Positions 9,422-18,808 of a DNA stretch of 64,000 nt are shown here, piece by piece (position 1 is the stretch's first letter; each line of letters opens with the position of its first letter). Source of the DNA: Caballeronia sp. TF1N1 (GTDB taxonomy: Bacteria > Pseudomonadota > Gammaproteobacteria > Burkholderiales > Burkholderiaceae); contig NZ_CP084627.1 in the NCBI RefSeq assembly GCF_022878925.1, forward strand, positions 1,054,001 to 1,118,000, read 5' to 3'. The translations under genes and the position numbers were made by a program. The notes under the pieces were generated by a model. The model was not told the DNA's origin and made no database searches. It worked only from the letters and a program-made list of their open reading frames with translations.

Positions 9422-10102
9422 TCAATGAACCTCTGCATTGCCAGCGCCACGCTCGCCACGATCACGGCTCGCGTACCCCGCGCATGCGCCGACCGAAGCG
9501 AAGATGCCCGCCTTGTCGGACAGACGCACCAGTTCCGCGAGCGAATGCGCTTCCATCTTTTCCATCACACGTGCGCGATGCACCTTCACGGTCTTTTCGA
9601 CGGTGCCAAGTTCACTCGCCACTTGCTTGTTGAGCCAGCCGTTCACCACGAGTATCAGCACTTCGCGTTCGCGCGGTGTGAGTCGTTCGATACGGCGTTG
9701 AATTCCAGCCATTTCATCGCGGCTGGCTAGCGCCGCGGCCGAACGAAGCAGCGCGGCATCGATTGCATTGAGCAAGGCCGTATCGCCAACGGGCTTTGAC
9801 AGAAAATCCGTCGCGCCCGCTTTCATGGCGCTCACCGTCATCGGAATATCGCCGTGACCGGTGATGAAGATGATCGGCAAGGTCTCGCTCGTGTTGCATA
9901 ACGCGCGCTGCAGGTCGAGTCCGCTCACGCCCGGCAACTGCACATCGAGCACGAGACACGCGGGGTCCGCGCGCTTGCGCGCATGATCGAGAAACGCTTG
10001 TGCCGATGCAAACGCCTCCACGCGATAACCCGCCGCGCCCACTAGACGCTCGAGCGCGCGGCGCACGGAAGCATCGTCGTCGACGATGAAGACTTCGCTC
10101 AT
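9422..10102 (-). CDS. FixJ-family two-component response regulator
   Basis: A 226-residue cytoplasmic transcription regulator with an N-terminal receiver domain (acidic pocket DDD at residues 8-10, phospho-acceptor Asp53 in VLDVQLPG, GHGDIPMTVSAMK, and the conserved Lys in LSKPVG) and a C-terminal LuxR/NarL DNA-binding domain (about residues 145-205; LTPREREVLILV then TVEKTVKVHRARVMEK). This arrangement is that of FixJ/TodT-type regulators. Its start overlaps the stop of the upstream sensor kinase by four bases, so the two are translated together and form a pair. The last 15 residues after the HTH are of low complexity. The target genes cannot be read from the sequence. Confidence 0.9.
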   Translation of the reverse strand: MSEVFIVDDDASVRRALERLVGAAGYRVEAFASAQAFLDHARKRADPACLVLDVQLPGVSGLDLQRALCNTSETLPIIFITGHGDIPMTVSAMKAGATDFLSKPVGDTALLNAIDAALLRSAAALASRDEMAGIQRRIERLTPREREVLILVVNGWLNKQVASELGTVEKTVKVHRARVMEKMEAHSLAELVRLSDKAGIFASVGACAGYASRDRGERGAGNAEVH

Positions 10103-11379
10103 GGCGCGGTCCTTACGTGATCCCGAATCGGCAACCTGAAATGAAACGCCGCCCCATGTCCGCTGTTGCTCTCCGCCCAGATGCGCCCGCCGTGCATCTC
10201 CACGATAGTGCGGCTGATGGAAAGCCCAAGCCCGAGACCATCGCGCTTCGACGTATGAAACGGCTTGAAGAGTTCGTCCGTGAAAGCAGCGGGCAAGCCC
10301 TCGCCTTCATCACGCACGGTGACTTGCAGCCACGCATCGCCATCACGCGCAGCCGATACGGTCACGACGCGCTTGCCGGTGCAATCGTTCATCGCGTCGA
10401 AGGCGTTCAGCAGCAGGTTCAGCACGACCTGTTGCAGCTGAATCTTATCGCCTTGGATCTGCGGCAAGTCGGGCGCCAAGTCGAGCACGACGCGAATGCC
10501 GCGCACGATCGCGTCGCTATGCACGAGCAACGCGACATCGCCGATCACGCCAGCCATCGACAAGGGCGCGACTTCCAGCTCGCCCTTTTTCACGAGCGCG
10601 CGAATGCGTCGCAAAATCTCGCTCGCACGATTGTTGTCGGCGACGAGATCGCGCAGAATCTCGCGCATTTCGTCGAGGTCGATCGGCTCGCGGCTCATGA
10701 AGCGCTGCGCCGCCTGCGCGTTGCTGAGTATGGCTGTGAGCGGCTGATTCAACTCATGCGCGAGCGATGCTGCAAGTTCGCCGAGCATCGACACGCGCGT
10801 CATATGCGCCAGTTCCTGGCGATTGCGCTGCAGCTCGTAACGGTCCGTGCGGTCGATGACCACCGCAAGCGTGAGGCAGGCGTCGCTGCCGTGCATCGCG
10901 TTGAGGGCGACATCGGCCAGAAACTGCGTGCCGTCCTTGCGGCGTGCGAAGAGTTGCGCGACGGTCGTGCCGATATCGCCAGGCTGCTGCAGGCTCGCCA
11001 TCTGCAAGCCGGGCACGACGAGCTCCGCGAGTTCGCCGATCAGCTCGCAGCGCGCATAACCGAGCAGCTTTTCGGCGCTGCCGTTCACGAACTCGATACG
11101 GCCATCGGCTTGCAGAATCAGGATCGCGAGCGGAAGGCATTCGAGCGTATCGCGCAAGGACGAATTGGGTTCGATGCTCGCGGGCACTGCAATGGCTTGC
11201 GATGCGGCACCATGCGCATGCCGCTTGAACGGCGGCACGGAGAACAGCGAGCTGAAACGAAGCGAGAGCGACGCGCGCGCCACCCGGATGTCCCGCGCCG
11301 GCGCGCGCTTGCCGAAGGGCGCGAGCGTCAGTCCCATCAACGCGGCCGCGAAGGCCGCTGTGGCGTGCACGATAGCCAT
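10099..11379 (-). CDS. PAS-domain sensor histidine kinase, FixL-like
   Basis: The 426-residue kinase has a variable N-terminal stretch with one weak hydrophobic segment (residues 5-20), a PAS domain at about 75-185 (LQADGRIEFVNGSAEKLLGY), a dimerisation/phospho-acceptor box with His208 in SLAHELNQPLTA, and a C-terminal ATPase domain (VVLNLLLNAFDAM N-box, VRDEGEGLP G1, DGLGLGLSISRTIV G2). It pairs with the FixJ-like regulator encoded immediately downstream with a 4-base overlap. The PAS domain lacks an obvious haem-binding His in the usual FixL position, as far as can be judged by eye, so an oxygen-sensing role should not be assumed. The signal is unknown. Confidence 0.88.
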   Translation of the reverse strand: MAIVHATAAFAAALMGLTLAPFGKRAPARDIRVARASLSLRFSSLFSVPPFKRHAHGAASQAIAVPASIEPNSSLRDTLECLPLAILILQADGRIEFVNGSAEKLLGYARCELIGELAELVVPGLQMASLQQPGDIGTTVAQLFARRKDGTQFLADVALNAMHGSDACLTLAVVIDRTDRYELQRNRQELAHMTRVSMLGELAASLAHELNQPLTAILSNAQAAQRFMSREPIDLDEMREILRDLVADNNRASEILRRIRALVKKGELEVAPLSMAGVIGDVALLVHSDAIVRGIRVVLDLAPDLPQIQGDKIQLQQVVLNLLLNAFDAMNDCTGKRVVTVSAARDGDAWLQVTVRDEGEGLPAAFTDELFKPFHTSKRDGLGLGLSISRTIVEMHGGRIWAESNSGHGAAFHFRLPIRDHVRTAP

Positions 11380-11676
11380 GACCCCGTGCTCCTGTCAGTC
11401 CGTCGCCCGTTACAAACGCGGCGGCGTGAAATGGCATGCAGGACGTAGGCGATGCCCCGGCATTTGCCAAGCGCGTCGCTACTTTCTTCTCTTGCCGATC
11501 AAGGTCGCAGCGCCAACCCGCCATCTGCAAGGCGCAGCGCGAATGTTGCGTTCACCGAAAACCTCGATCGTCAAGGCTTCGTCCAAGCAATACCACAACC
11601 GCACCGCGCGGGCACGTCCCGTGCGTTCGAGATGCGTTGAAAACGAATCAACGAACGCAACCATCAGACAAACGCC

Positions 11677-11865
11677 ATGAAGAACCCTTTTCTGAGCATG
11701 TGGTTGTCCGGCGCCAATGCCGTGGCCGGATCGGTGCGCGGCCACGCAACGGCGGCCGCCAGGCGACAAACGAAAACGGCGACGCGCCGCAGCCAGAAGC
11801 AAGTAGCCGACTTCTGGACCGCCGCGCTCACGCCACCGAAAGCCACCAGGAAAAAGCGCCGCTGA
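11677..11865 (+). CDS. Small basic conserved protein (62 aa), unknown function
   Basis: A 62-residue basic protein starting KNPFLSMWLSGAN, with an alanine/arginine-rich middle and a lysine/arginine-rich tail (TPPKATRKKRR). Short proteins of this shape are common upstream or downstream of metabolic genes in Burkholderia relatives, and the MWLS/ADFWTAALTP pattern recalls the ends of phasin-like polyhydroxyalkanoate granule proteins. That resemblance is weak. It is convergent with the glutamate dehydrogenase, the two stops being one base apart. A 297-base gap separates it from the sensor kinase and should contain its promoter; no strong Shine-Dalgarno sequence is seen. Confidence 0.55.
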   Translation: MKNPFLSMWLSGANAVAGSVRGHATAAARRQTKTATRRSQKQVADFWTAALTPPKATRKKRR

Positions 11866-11866
11866 T

Positions 11867-14800
11867 TCAGGCGCGTTCGAGCACCGCCATTTCGCGCACC
11901 ACGACGAGCAGCATCGACAGACTCGTGCCGCCGCTCGCTCGAAGCTCGGTGAGCAAGCGCGTGTAGCGGTCGAGCGCCGCCTCGCGTTTGGCGCGCCAAC
12001 TCTCCACGATCACATCCGGATCGTCGATGCCTCTCGACTGTTCGAGCGCACTCACCGTCAGCGCACGCTTGAGCCGGCCGAGCTCTTCGAGCGCGGCGGC
12101 GCGGGCCAACAAGTCCCAGTGCGTGGTGATGGGCAAAGTCATCGCGCGCTCGGCGATACCGCGATAATCCAGCAACGTGCCGATGCCGAAGTAGACGCTC
12201 GCCACGATTTCGAGACCACGCTCCGAGCAGGCGGCCACTTCCGCGCTATCGAGCACCGCCGTGGCAATCTCGCCACTCGCGACACGTGCGGCGAGACTGC
12301 TTTCCACGCCGGCGTCTTCGAGTTCACGACGGCGCGCGTACCAGGCATCGAGTTGCGTGGCCGGCAAGAGCGCGGGCAGTTGCGGCGCGAGCCTATGCGC
12401 GGCTTCACGGCAACGCGCGAGCACGCCCGCCGTATCGTTCGGACTTTGTTCGAGCGTTCGCAGAAACCAGAGTGCGGTGTCGTCGAGCAGACGCACGACA
12501 TCGACGAACATGCGTGCCTGCACTTCATCCGCGACGAGATTGTCCAGTCCGTCGATATTGCGCCACAAGTCATCGAGGCTGAAGACGTCGCGCGCCATCA
12601 ATGCGGCGCGCACGATATCGCTCGGCCGCGCATCGGTTTCCTCCATCAGCCGATGCACGAACGTGCAACCCGTGCGATTCACGAGCACGTTGGTCAGATG
12701 CGTGGCGAGAATCTCGCGCTTGAGCGGATGATGCTGCATGGTCGCGCTAAAACGGCGCTGCAGCGGCTTCGGAAAATACGCGGGCAGCAGATCGGCGACG
12801 AGCGGATCTTCCGGCACGTCGGATTCGAGCAATTCGTCGTAGAGCCACATCTTGCCGTAGGCAAGCAGCACGGCGCGTTCGGGCGATGTCAGTCCGGACC
12901 TTGCAGCGGCGCGCTCGGCGATTTCGTCGTCGGATGGCAGGAACTCGATCTTGCGCTTGAGCCGGCCCGCGCGTTCGAGATAACGCATCATGCGCGCCTC
13001 GGCATCGAGCGTCTCAGCGACGTGCCGGTTCGCAATCGACAACGCCTGCGTCTGCGCGTAGTTGTCTTTCAACACGAGCAGGCCCACTTCGTCCGTCATT
13101 TCCGCGAGCAGCACGTTGCGCTGCTTCTCGGTCATCTCGCCGTCCGCGACCACGAGGCCGAGCAAAATCTTGATGTTGACTTCGTGATCCGAGCAGTCGA
13201 CACCCGCCGAATTGTCGATGGCATCCGTATTGATGCGTCCGCCCCGCTGCGCGAACTCGATGCGCCCCAGTTGCGTGAAGCCCAAATTGCCGCCTTCGGC
13301 GACGACCTTGCAGCGCAGTTCCGCACCGTTCACGCGCACGGCGTCGTTGGTGCGATCGCCGACTTGCGCGTTGGTCTCGATACTCGATTTCACATACGTA
13401 CCGACGCCGCCGTTATAGAGCAGATCGGCTTCGGCGAGCAGAATCGCGCGGATCAGCTCGACGGGCGCAAGACTCGATGCCGTGATGCCCAGCACCTTCT
13501 GCACTTGCGGTGACACGGGAATGGTCTTCGCCGTGCGCGCATGAATGCCGCCGCCCGCCGAAATCAACGCGGTGTCGTAATCGGCCCAGCTCGAACGCGG
13601 CAACGCAAAGAGACGCTGACGTTCCTCGAAGCTCGTGGCCGCATCCGGATTCGGATCGAGGAACACATGCCGATGATCGAACGCCGCGATCAGGCGGATA
13701 TGCCGCGACAGCAACATGCCGTTGCCAAACACATCGCCCGACATGTCGCCGACGCCGACCACGGTGAAGTCGGTGGTCTGCGTATCGAAATTCATCTCGC
13801 GGAAATGCCGCTTGACCGACTCCCACGCGCCACGCGCCGTAATGCCCATCTTCTTGTGATCGTAGCCAACCGAGCCGCCCGAGGCGAAGGCATCGTCGAG
13901 CCAGAAGCCGTATTCATGCGCAATGGCGTTCGCATAATCGGAGAAGGTGGCCGTGCCTTTGTCCGCCGCGACGACGAGATACGGATCGTCGGGATCGTGG
14001 CGCACGACATCGGGCGGCGGCACGATGCCATCGGGCTTGCGGTTGTCGGTGACATCGAGCAGGCCGCGCAGGAACATCTGATAGCACGCGACGCCTTCCG
14101 CGAGAAACGCTTCGCGGTCGGTGAGCGGCGGCGGATTCTTCACGACGAAACCGCCCTTCGAACCGACCGGCACGATCACCACGTTCTTCACCATCTGCGC
14201 CTTCATGAGGCCAAGCACCTCGGTGCGGAAGTCTTCGCGCCGGTCCGACCAGCGTAAGCCGCCGCGCGCCACGCGGCCGCCGCGCAGATGCACGCCTTCC
14301 ACGCGCGGCGCGTAGACCCATATCTCGAACATCGGCTTGGGTTCGGGCAGACCCGGCACTTTCGAAGGATCGAGCTTGAACGACAGATACGGACGCGGTT
14401 CTCCGTTCGGCTCGCGGCGGAAATGATTCGTGCGTACGGTCGCCGTGATGACGCCGAGGAACTGCCGCAGAATGCGGTCTTCATCGAGATTCGGCACCTT
14501 GTCGAGGGCCGCTTCGATATCGGCGAGCACGCGCTCGACGTGGGGTTCGCGCTCTTCGGCCGAACCGCCGCGTGCGGGATCGAAACGCACCATGAAAAGT
14601 TCGAGCAGCTTCGTCGCGATCTTCGGATTGCCGGTGAGCGCGCGTTCGATATACGCGTCGCTGAAATTCGAGCCGACCTGCCGCAGATACTTCGCATACG
14701 CGCGCATGATGGTCACGTCGCGTGCGCCGAACTGCGCGCGCAGCACGAGGCGATTGAAGTCGTCGCTCTCGGTTTCGCCCGTCCAGACGCTCGCGAACGC

Positions 14801-16723
14801 GTTTTCGAAGAGCGGCTTCACGCGGTCGATATCGAACTCCACGTCGTCCTGCAATTCGAGACCGAAATCGTGAATCCACGCGGTAGGCGCGCCGTTCGGC
14901 TCGATCAGATACGGCCGCTCCTCGTCCACGCGCACGCCGAGATGTTCGAGCATCGGCAAGCTTGCGGACAACGCGATCGGCTCGCCCACGCGATACACCT
15001 TGAAGCGAAACGCGCGCCGTCCCGGTTCTATGGCCGCTTCGATCGGCCGATAAAGACTCATTGCGAGACCGCCGGGGCGCGAATGCGTCGCCTCGATCAG
15101 TTCAATATCGCGCACCGCCGTGCGTGCCGGATAATCCTCGCGATAACCGGCGGGAAACGAATCCGCATAACGGCGCAACAGCCGGTTGCCCTCTTCCTCG
15201 CCGTGACTGTCGATGAGCGCATCGGCGAGATCGTCCTGCCAGCGGCGCGCGACTTGCACGACGCGCGCTTCGAGTTCGCGCGTATCGACTTCGGGCATTG
15301 CGCCACGATCCGTGCGCACGACGATATGAATTCGCGCCAGCGGCGACTCCGACAACAGCGGCGTGAACTCGATGCTCTTGCCGTTGAACGCCTCCATCAG
15401 TACTTTGGAAATGCGGCGGCGCAGGTCGGTGTTGAACTTGTCGCGCGGCACGAAGACGAGACACGACACGAAGCGGTCGAAGCGATCGCGCCGAACGAAC
15501 AGACGCGTGCGCTGATGTTCCTGCAGACGCAGCACGCCGAGCGCGATGTCGAAGAGCACGTCTTCATCGGCCTGGAAAAGTTCGTCGCGCGGATATTGTT
15601 CGAGCACGGAGATGAGCGACTTCGCGAGATGCCCTTTTTCGAGGAAGCCCGCGCGCCGCACGATGTTCGCGCACTTGCGCCTCACAATAGGAATCTCGGA
15701 GGTCGGCACGAGATAAGCCGTCGATGTGTAAAGCCCGAGAAAGCGCCGTTCGCCCGTGACCTTGCCGTCGGGCGAGATGCGCTTCACGCCGACGTAATCC
15801 AGATAGCCCGGCCGATGCACCGTGGCACGCGAATTCGCCTTGGTCAGAAAGATCGGCGCCGCGCCTTCGACGATAGCAGCCGCGCCCGGCGGCAGCGGCG
15901 TGAGATCGCCGCCCGCCGGCTCGCGCAGAATGCCCGCTCCCGAACCCGGCACGCCGCGCAGCGCGAGACCGTCTTCGTGCTCGACGAGGTCGTAATCGCG
16001 GCAGCCGAGGAACGTGAAGTGATCGGCCACCATCCATTCGAGAAAGGCGCGCGCTTCGAGACCGTCGGGAGACGTATCGCGCGCTTTCAGATCGGCAATG
16101 GACGCGCGCGCCGCATCGACCACTTTCGGCCAGTCCTCGACCGCCTCGCGCACGTCGCCGAGCACGCGCGCAATGCTCTCGCGCACTTCTTCGAGCCGCT
16201 CGCCTTCGCTGCAGCGGTCCACTTCGAAATGAATGAACGATTCGAGCGACGAGCGGCCATCGCCTGCATCGGCGTGACCTTGTCCTATACGCACGATCTC
16301 GCCGGCGTGCGGCCCGGCATCCGCGCGCCACACGCGAAACACCGGATGAATGGCCGAATGCAGCGCAAGACCGAGACGGTTCAGCTCCATGGTCACGGAA
16401 TCGACGAGGAAAGGCATGTCGTCGTTGACGATCTCGACCACCGTATGGTCGGAATGCCAGCCGTGCTGTTCGAGATTGGGGTTGTAGACGCGCAGGACCT
16501 CGCGCCCGCCCGCGAACTGCTGCGCCGTTTGCCAGTGCGCCATGGCCGCGCCGTAGAGATCGGCGATATCGCGGCTCGCGATATCCTCGATATCCACCTG
16601 GTCGTAGTAATGACGCAGGAAAGGCTCGATGAGCTGGAAGGCGGCGTCAGGCAGACGCCCGCGTGCGAATTCGAGCAGATCCTTGATGAGATGTTCGACC
16701 TGCGCTTCGTTCCTGACCAGCAT
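11867..16723 (-). CDS. gdhB: NAD-dependent glutamate dehydrogenase, large (about 180 kDa) type
   Basis: This enzyme oxidatively deaminates glutamate to 2-oxoglutarate and ammonia with NAD, feeding amino-acid carbon into the TCA cycle. At 1618 residues it belongs to the large bacterial class (GDH2/GdhB type): long N-terminal regulatory ACT-like regions to about residue 700, then the catalytic core with GGLRWSDRREDFRTEVLGL, the substrate-binding Lys in PVGSKGGFVVK, and a Rossmann region (VVGVGDMSGDVFGNGML), followed by a helical C-terminal domain. A strong GGAGG ribosome site lies 5 bases before the ATG. The gene is monocistronic, convergent with the 62-aa gene. The length and motifs make the call secure. 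Confidence 0.95.
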   Translation of the reverse strand: MLVRNEAQVEHLIKDLLEFARGRLPDAAFQLIEPFLRHYYDQVDIEDIASRDIADLYGAAMAHWQTAQQFAGGREVLRVYNPNLEQHGWHSDHTVVEIVNDDMPFLVDSVTMELNRLGLALHSAIHPVFRVWRADAGPHAGEIVRIGQGHADAGDGRSSLESFIHFEVDRCSEGERLEEVRESIARVLGDVREAVEDWPKVVDAARASIADLKARDTSPDGLEARAFLEWMVADHFTFLGCRDYDLVEHEDGLALRGVPGSGAGILREPAGGDLTPLPPGAAAIVEGAAPIFLTKANSRATVHRPGYLDYVGVKRISPDGKVTGERRFLGLYTSTAYLVPTSEIPIVRRKCANIVRRAGFLEKGHLAKSLISVLEQYPRDELFQADEDVLFDIALGVLRLQEHQRTRLFVRRDRFDRFVSCLVFVPRDKFNTDLRRRISKVLMEAFNGKSIEFTPLLSESPLARIHIVVRTDRGAMPEVDTRELEARVVQVARRWQDDLADALIDSHGEEEGNRLLRRYADSFPAGYREDYPARTAVRDIELIEATHSRPGGLAMSLYRPIEAAIEPGRRAFRFKVYRVGEPIALSASLPMLEHLGVRVDEERPYLIEPNGAPTAWIHDFGLELQDDVEFDIDRVKPLFENAFASVWTGETESDDFNRLVLRAQFGARDVTIMRAYAKYLRQVGSNFSDAYIERALTGNPKIATKLLELFMVRFDPARGGSAEEREPHVERVLADIEAALDKVPNLDEDRILRQFLGVITATVRTNHFRREPNGEPRPYLSFKLDPSKVPGLPEPKPMFEIWVYAPRVEGVHLRGGRVARGGLRWSDRREDFRTEVLGLMKAQMVKNVVIVPVGSKGGFVVKNPPPLTDREAFLAEGVACYQMFLRGLLDVTDNRKPDGIVPPPDVVRHDPDDPYLVVAADKGTATFSDYANAIAHEYGFWLDDAFASGGSVGYDHKKMGITARGAWESVKRHFREMNFDTQTTDFTVVGVGDMSGDVFGNGMLLSRHIRLIAAFDHRHVFLDPNPDAATSFEERQRLFALPRSSWADYDTALISAGGGIHARTAKTIPVSPQVQKVLGITASSLAPVELIRAILLAEADLLYNGGVGTYVKSSIETNAQVGDRTNDAVRVNGAELRCKVVAEGGNLGFTQLGRIEFAQRGGRINTDAIDNSAGVDCSDHEVNIKILLGLVVADGEMTEKQRNVLLAEMTDEVGLLVLKDNYAQTQALSIANRHVAETLDAEARMMRYLERAGRLKRKIEFLPSDDEIAERAAARSGLTSPERAVLLAYGKMWLYDELLESDVPEDPLVADLLPAYFPKPLQRRFSATMQHHPLKREILATHLTNVLVNRTGCTFVHRLMEETDARPSDIVRAALMARDVFSLDDLWRNIDGLDNLVADEVQARMFVDVVRLLDDTALWFLRTLEQSPNDTAGVLARCREAAHRLAPQLPALLPATQLDAWYARRRELEDAGVESSLAARVASGEIATAVLDSAEVAACSERGLEIVASVYFGIGTLLDYRGIAERAMTLPITTHWDLLARAAALEELGRLKRALTVSALEQSRGIDDPDVIVESWRAKREAALDRYTRLLTELRASGGTSLSMLLVVVREMAVLERA

Positions 16724-16891
16724 GGTGCCCTCCTCAGTCTTTTCGAGTCTGTCGGATGCTCTGCAGGATTATGCGCCCCGTCGTGCGGAAGCCTTGGATG
16801 GACCATGTGCGGATGCACAATGCGCGAGCGCTCGTCAGGGCACCTTATTCCGTCACGATGACGAACGCGCGACAGCCCGAAGACGGGCTGC

Positions 16892-17389
16892 TCAGTAACC
16901 CAACGCGCCGTTGCCGCCGGGAAGGTCGACGGTGCCGGAGTCGGAGAAACGCGTGCCGCCGAATGGACCGCCCGCGAGCTTGCCGCGCGCGACGTAGGAG
17001 ACCTTGCTGACCGAGTCGCCGGATGCGTAGCCGAGCGCCTGACGCGCCACCGATACCGCCGACACCGTCACCGGCACCGACACCACGACTTCGCCGAAGC
17101 GCGGCACCGTGCCGCTTTGCGGACTGACGCCGCTTGCGAAGGAACGGCCGTTGACGTCGAGATCGAGCGCGACGCCGTCGAAGTTCACGGCGGTATCGTT
17201 CGGATTCTGCACGCGCAGCTTCACGGCGAAGCGCATTTCGAGCCCCTGCCCTTCGAGCGGTTCGATGCCCGCGACGCTCACGCGCATGCTGTCGCGGTTG
17301 AGCAGACTCGCGCACCCGGAGAAGGCGAACAGCATCACGAGAGCGGTGATCAGGAAAAGGAAACGGCTTCGCGCGTGATTCGGTTGCAT
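16892..17389 (-). CDS. LEA type 2 (WHy-domain) family lipoprotein
   Basis: The chosen start is the ATG at 17389, which has AGGAG nine bases upstream; a longer frame from 17422 lacks such a site. The 165-residue product has a lipoprotein signal peptide with the lipobox FSGC, then a single beta-sandwich domain of the late-embryogenesis-abundant group 2 type (MRVSVAGIEPLEGQGLEM, LRVQNPNDTAVNFDGV). These proteins sit on the periplasmic face of a membrane; their function in bacteria is unclear, with desiccation or stress protection proposed by analogy. A perfect hairpin (AGCCCG-aaga-CGGGCT) just beyond its stop may end transcription. It is separated by 58 bases from the membrane protein at 17448. 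Confidence 0.8.
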   Translation of the reverse strand: MQPNHARSRFLFLITALVMLFAFSGCASLLNRDSMRVSVAGIEPLEGQGLEMRFAVKLRVQNPNDTAVNFDGVALDLDVNGRSFASGVSPQSGTVPRFGEVVVSVPVTVSAVSVARQALGYASGDSVSKVSYVARGKLAGGPFGGTRFSDSGTVDLPGGNGALGY

Positions 17390-17447
17390 CGGCAAGGGCT
17401 CCTGTTGCGAGAGATTAGGCAACGGACATTCTAACGGGGTGATGCCT

Positions 17448-18008
17448 TTATGCCGGACCGGTCAGCACATGCACCGCGTTCAGCAGCATGCGAACATGCG
17501 CGTGATGGAACCAGAGATCGTCCACGACATAGAACGCGGCAACCCATGACAAGCCGACCACGATCAGGTCGCAGGTTCCGCTCGTCCAGAGATTGAGCGA
17601 ATGACGCGGACCGATCCAGGGCACGCCGAGCGGGTTGGGCCAGTCCGCGAGCAAATGCATGATGCCGCCGCACGCGAACCCGAAGCCGACCGCCGCGGCG
17701 GGATGTTGTCTCAGCAGATGCCACGAAAGCGCGAGCAAGGCGCCCCAGCCGATGCCCCAATGCGTCAGCGTGCGATGCGTGATCCAGAGCTTGCGCCTCT
17801 TGCTCCACCAGGCGACTTCGAGCCAGTCCGGCGCGGTTGCACCGGCTACCCCAGCAAGTAACGCCAGCGCAAGGTAAAGGTAATACATGCCGCCGCTGGT
17901 CTTGTCGATGCCTTGCGCGCTGCCGATGTTGCCCATATGGCCAACGATTGCCGCCGCGATGATTCCCGCAGCCCACCCGGTCGCGTGATGGGCCTTGCTC
18001 GATGCCAT
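17448..18008 (-). CDS. YdjM-like integral membrane metal-dependent hydrolase family protein
   Basis: The start chosen is the ATG at 18008 (MASSKAHHATG), because this sequence begins the conserved domain; a longer frame from 18113 adds 35 residues of no family character. The 186-residue protein has about five hydrophobic segments and the conserved His/Asp signature of the YdjM/LexA-regulated membrane family: an early HHATGW, then HRTLTHWGIG, and HLLADWPNPLG. Members are annotated as membrane-bound metal-dependent hydrolases, but no substrate is established. The gene is divergent from the metalloprotease at 18222. Confidence 0.8.
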   Translation of the reverse strand: MASSKAHHATGWAAGIIAAAIVGHMGNIGSAQGIDKTSGGMYYLYLALALLAGVAGATAPDWLEVAWWSKRRKLWITHRTLTHWGIGWGALLALSWHLLRQHPAAAVGFGFACGGIMHLLADWPNPLGVPWIGPRHSLNLWTSGTCDLIVVGLSWVAAFYVVDDLWFHHAHVRMLLNAVHVLTGPA

Positions 18009-18221
18009 GACTGCCTTGTCCTGCTCGCAATGAAGAGCGCAGATGTTCGCATGGCGCGCGTCTGCCGGAGCGGGCGGATACAGAAACTTACGTAAATGCG
18101 GGACCTGCAACACCGCTCATGGTTCTTTCGGCGGCGAGATGGCCCAGCGTTGACTAGAATGAATAAAACAACGCTGCGCGTGCGCGCCTTCGTGCATCTT
18201 TATCTATCGACTTTTATCGTC

Positions 18222-18722
18222 ATGCAACAGCTGAAATACCTGAGCGCTTATCCGAATACGCTACAGGACAAAGTGCGCCGATTGATTGCCCAGCAACAGC
18301 TCGGCAGCTATCTCGAAGCGCGTTATCCGCAGAAGCACGCGGTGCAGTCCGACCGCGCGCTCTATCAATACTGTGCGGAGCTCAAGAGCGAGTTTCTGCG
18401 CGTGGCGCCTTCCATCGACAAGGTCATCTACGACAGCAAGCTCGATGTGCTGCGTCATGCGCTCGGACTCCATACGGCGATTTCACGTGTGCAGGGCGGC
18501 AAGCTCAAGGCGAAGAAAGAGATACGGATCGCATCGCTCTTCAAGGATACGGCTCCCGAGTTTCTTCGGATGATTGTCGTGCATGAACTCGCGCATCTGA
18601 AAGAGAACGATCACAACAAGGCGTTTTACCGGCTCTGCGAATTGATGCAGCCGGGGTATCACCAAATCGAGTTCGATCTACGGCTTTATTTGACGCATCG
18701 GGATTTGGTGCGGGGAGGATGA
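18222..18722 (+). CDS. YgjP/WLM-type zinc metallopeptidase (M48-like)
   Basis: A 166-residue soluble protein with the zinc-protease motif HELAHLKENDH (HExxH) near residue 125 and the neighbouring family blocks RVQGGKLKAKKEIRI and FDLRLYLTH. The start at 18222 (MQQLKYLSAYP) gives the length usual for the family; the frame extends 42 residues further left without similarity. The family (YgjP-like, DUF45) resembles the SprT/M48 clan; its substrates are not known. A hairpin lies in the short gap before the convergent CdiB gene. Confidence 0.82.
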   Translation: MQQLKYLSAYPNTLQDKVRRLIAQQQLGSYLEARYPQKHAVQSDRALYQYCAELKSEFLRVAPSIDKVIYDSKLDVLRHALGLHTAISRVQGGKLKAKKEIRIASLFKDTAPEFLRMIVVHELAHLKENDHNKAFYRLCELMQPGYHQIEFDLRLYLTHRDLVRGG

Positions 18723-18772
18723 TCAGGAAGAAGGCTAAGGGTGTGACGCCTGCTCGCTCAGTGCCCGAGCGA

Positions 18773-18797
18773 GGGGTCGTACTTTCAAGTACGCCCC
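18773..18797. terminator. Possible bidirectional terminator between metallopeptidase and cdiB
   Basis: GGGGTCGTACTT and AAGTACGCCCC form a stem with one bulged T and a 2-base loop. It sits between two convergent genes. No proper T-run follows, so this is a moderate candidate only. Confidence 0.45.
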
Positions 18798-18808
18798 TTC
18801 GCGATGAC

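Noticed and set aside
14288..16861. A long plus-strand frame (857 codons) opposite the glutamate dehydrogenase.
   Set aside because: High GC codon bias opens shadow frames; composition is Arg/His-rich and the minus-strand gene is secure.
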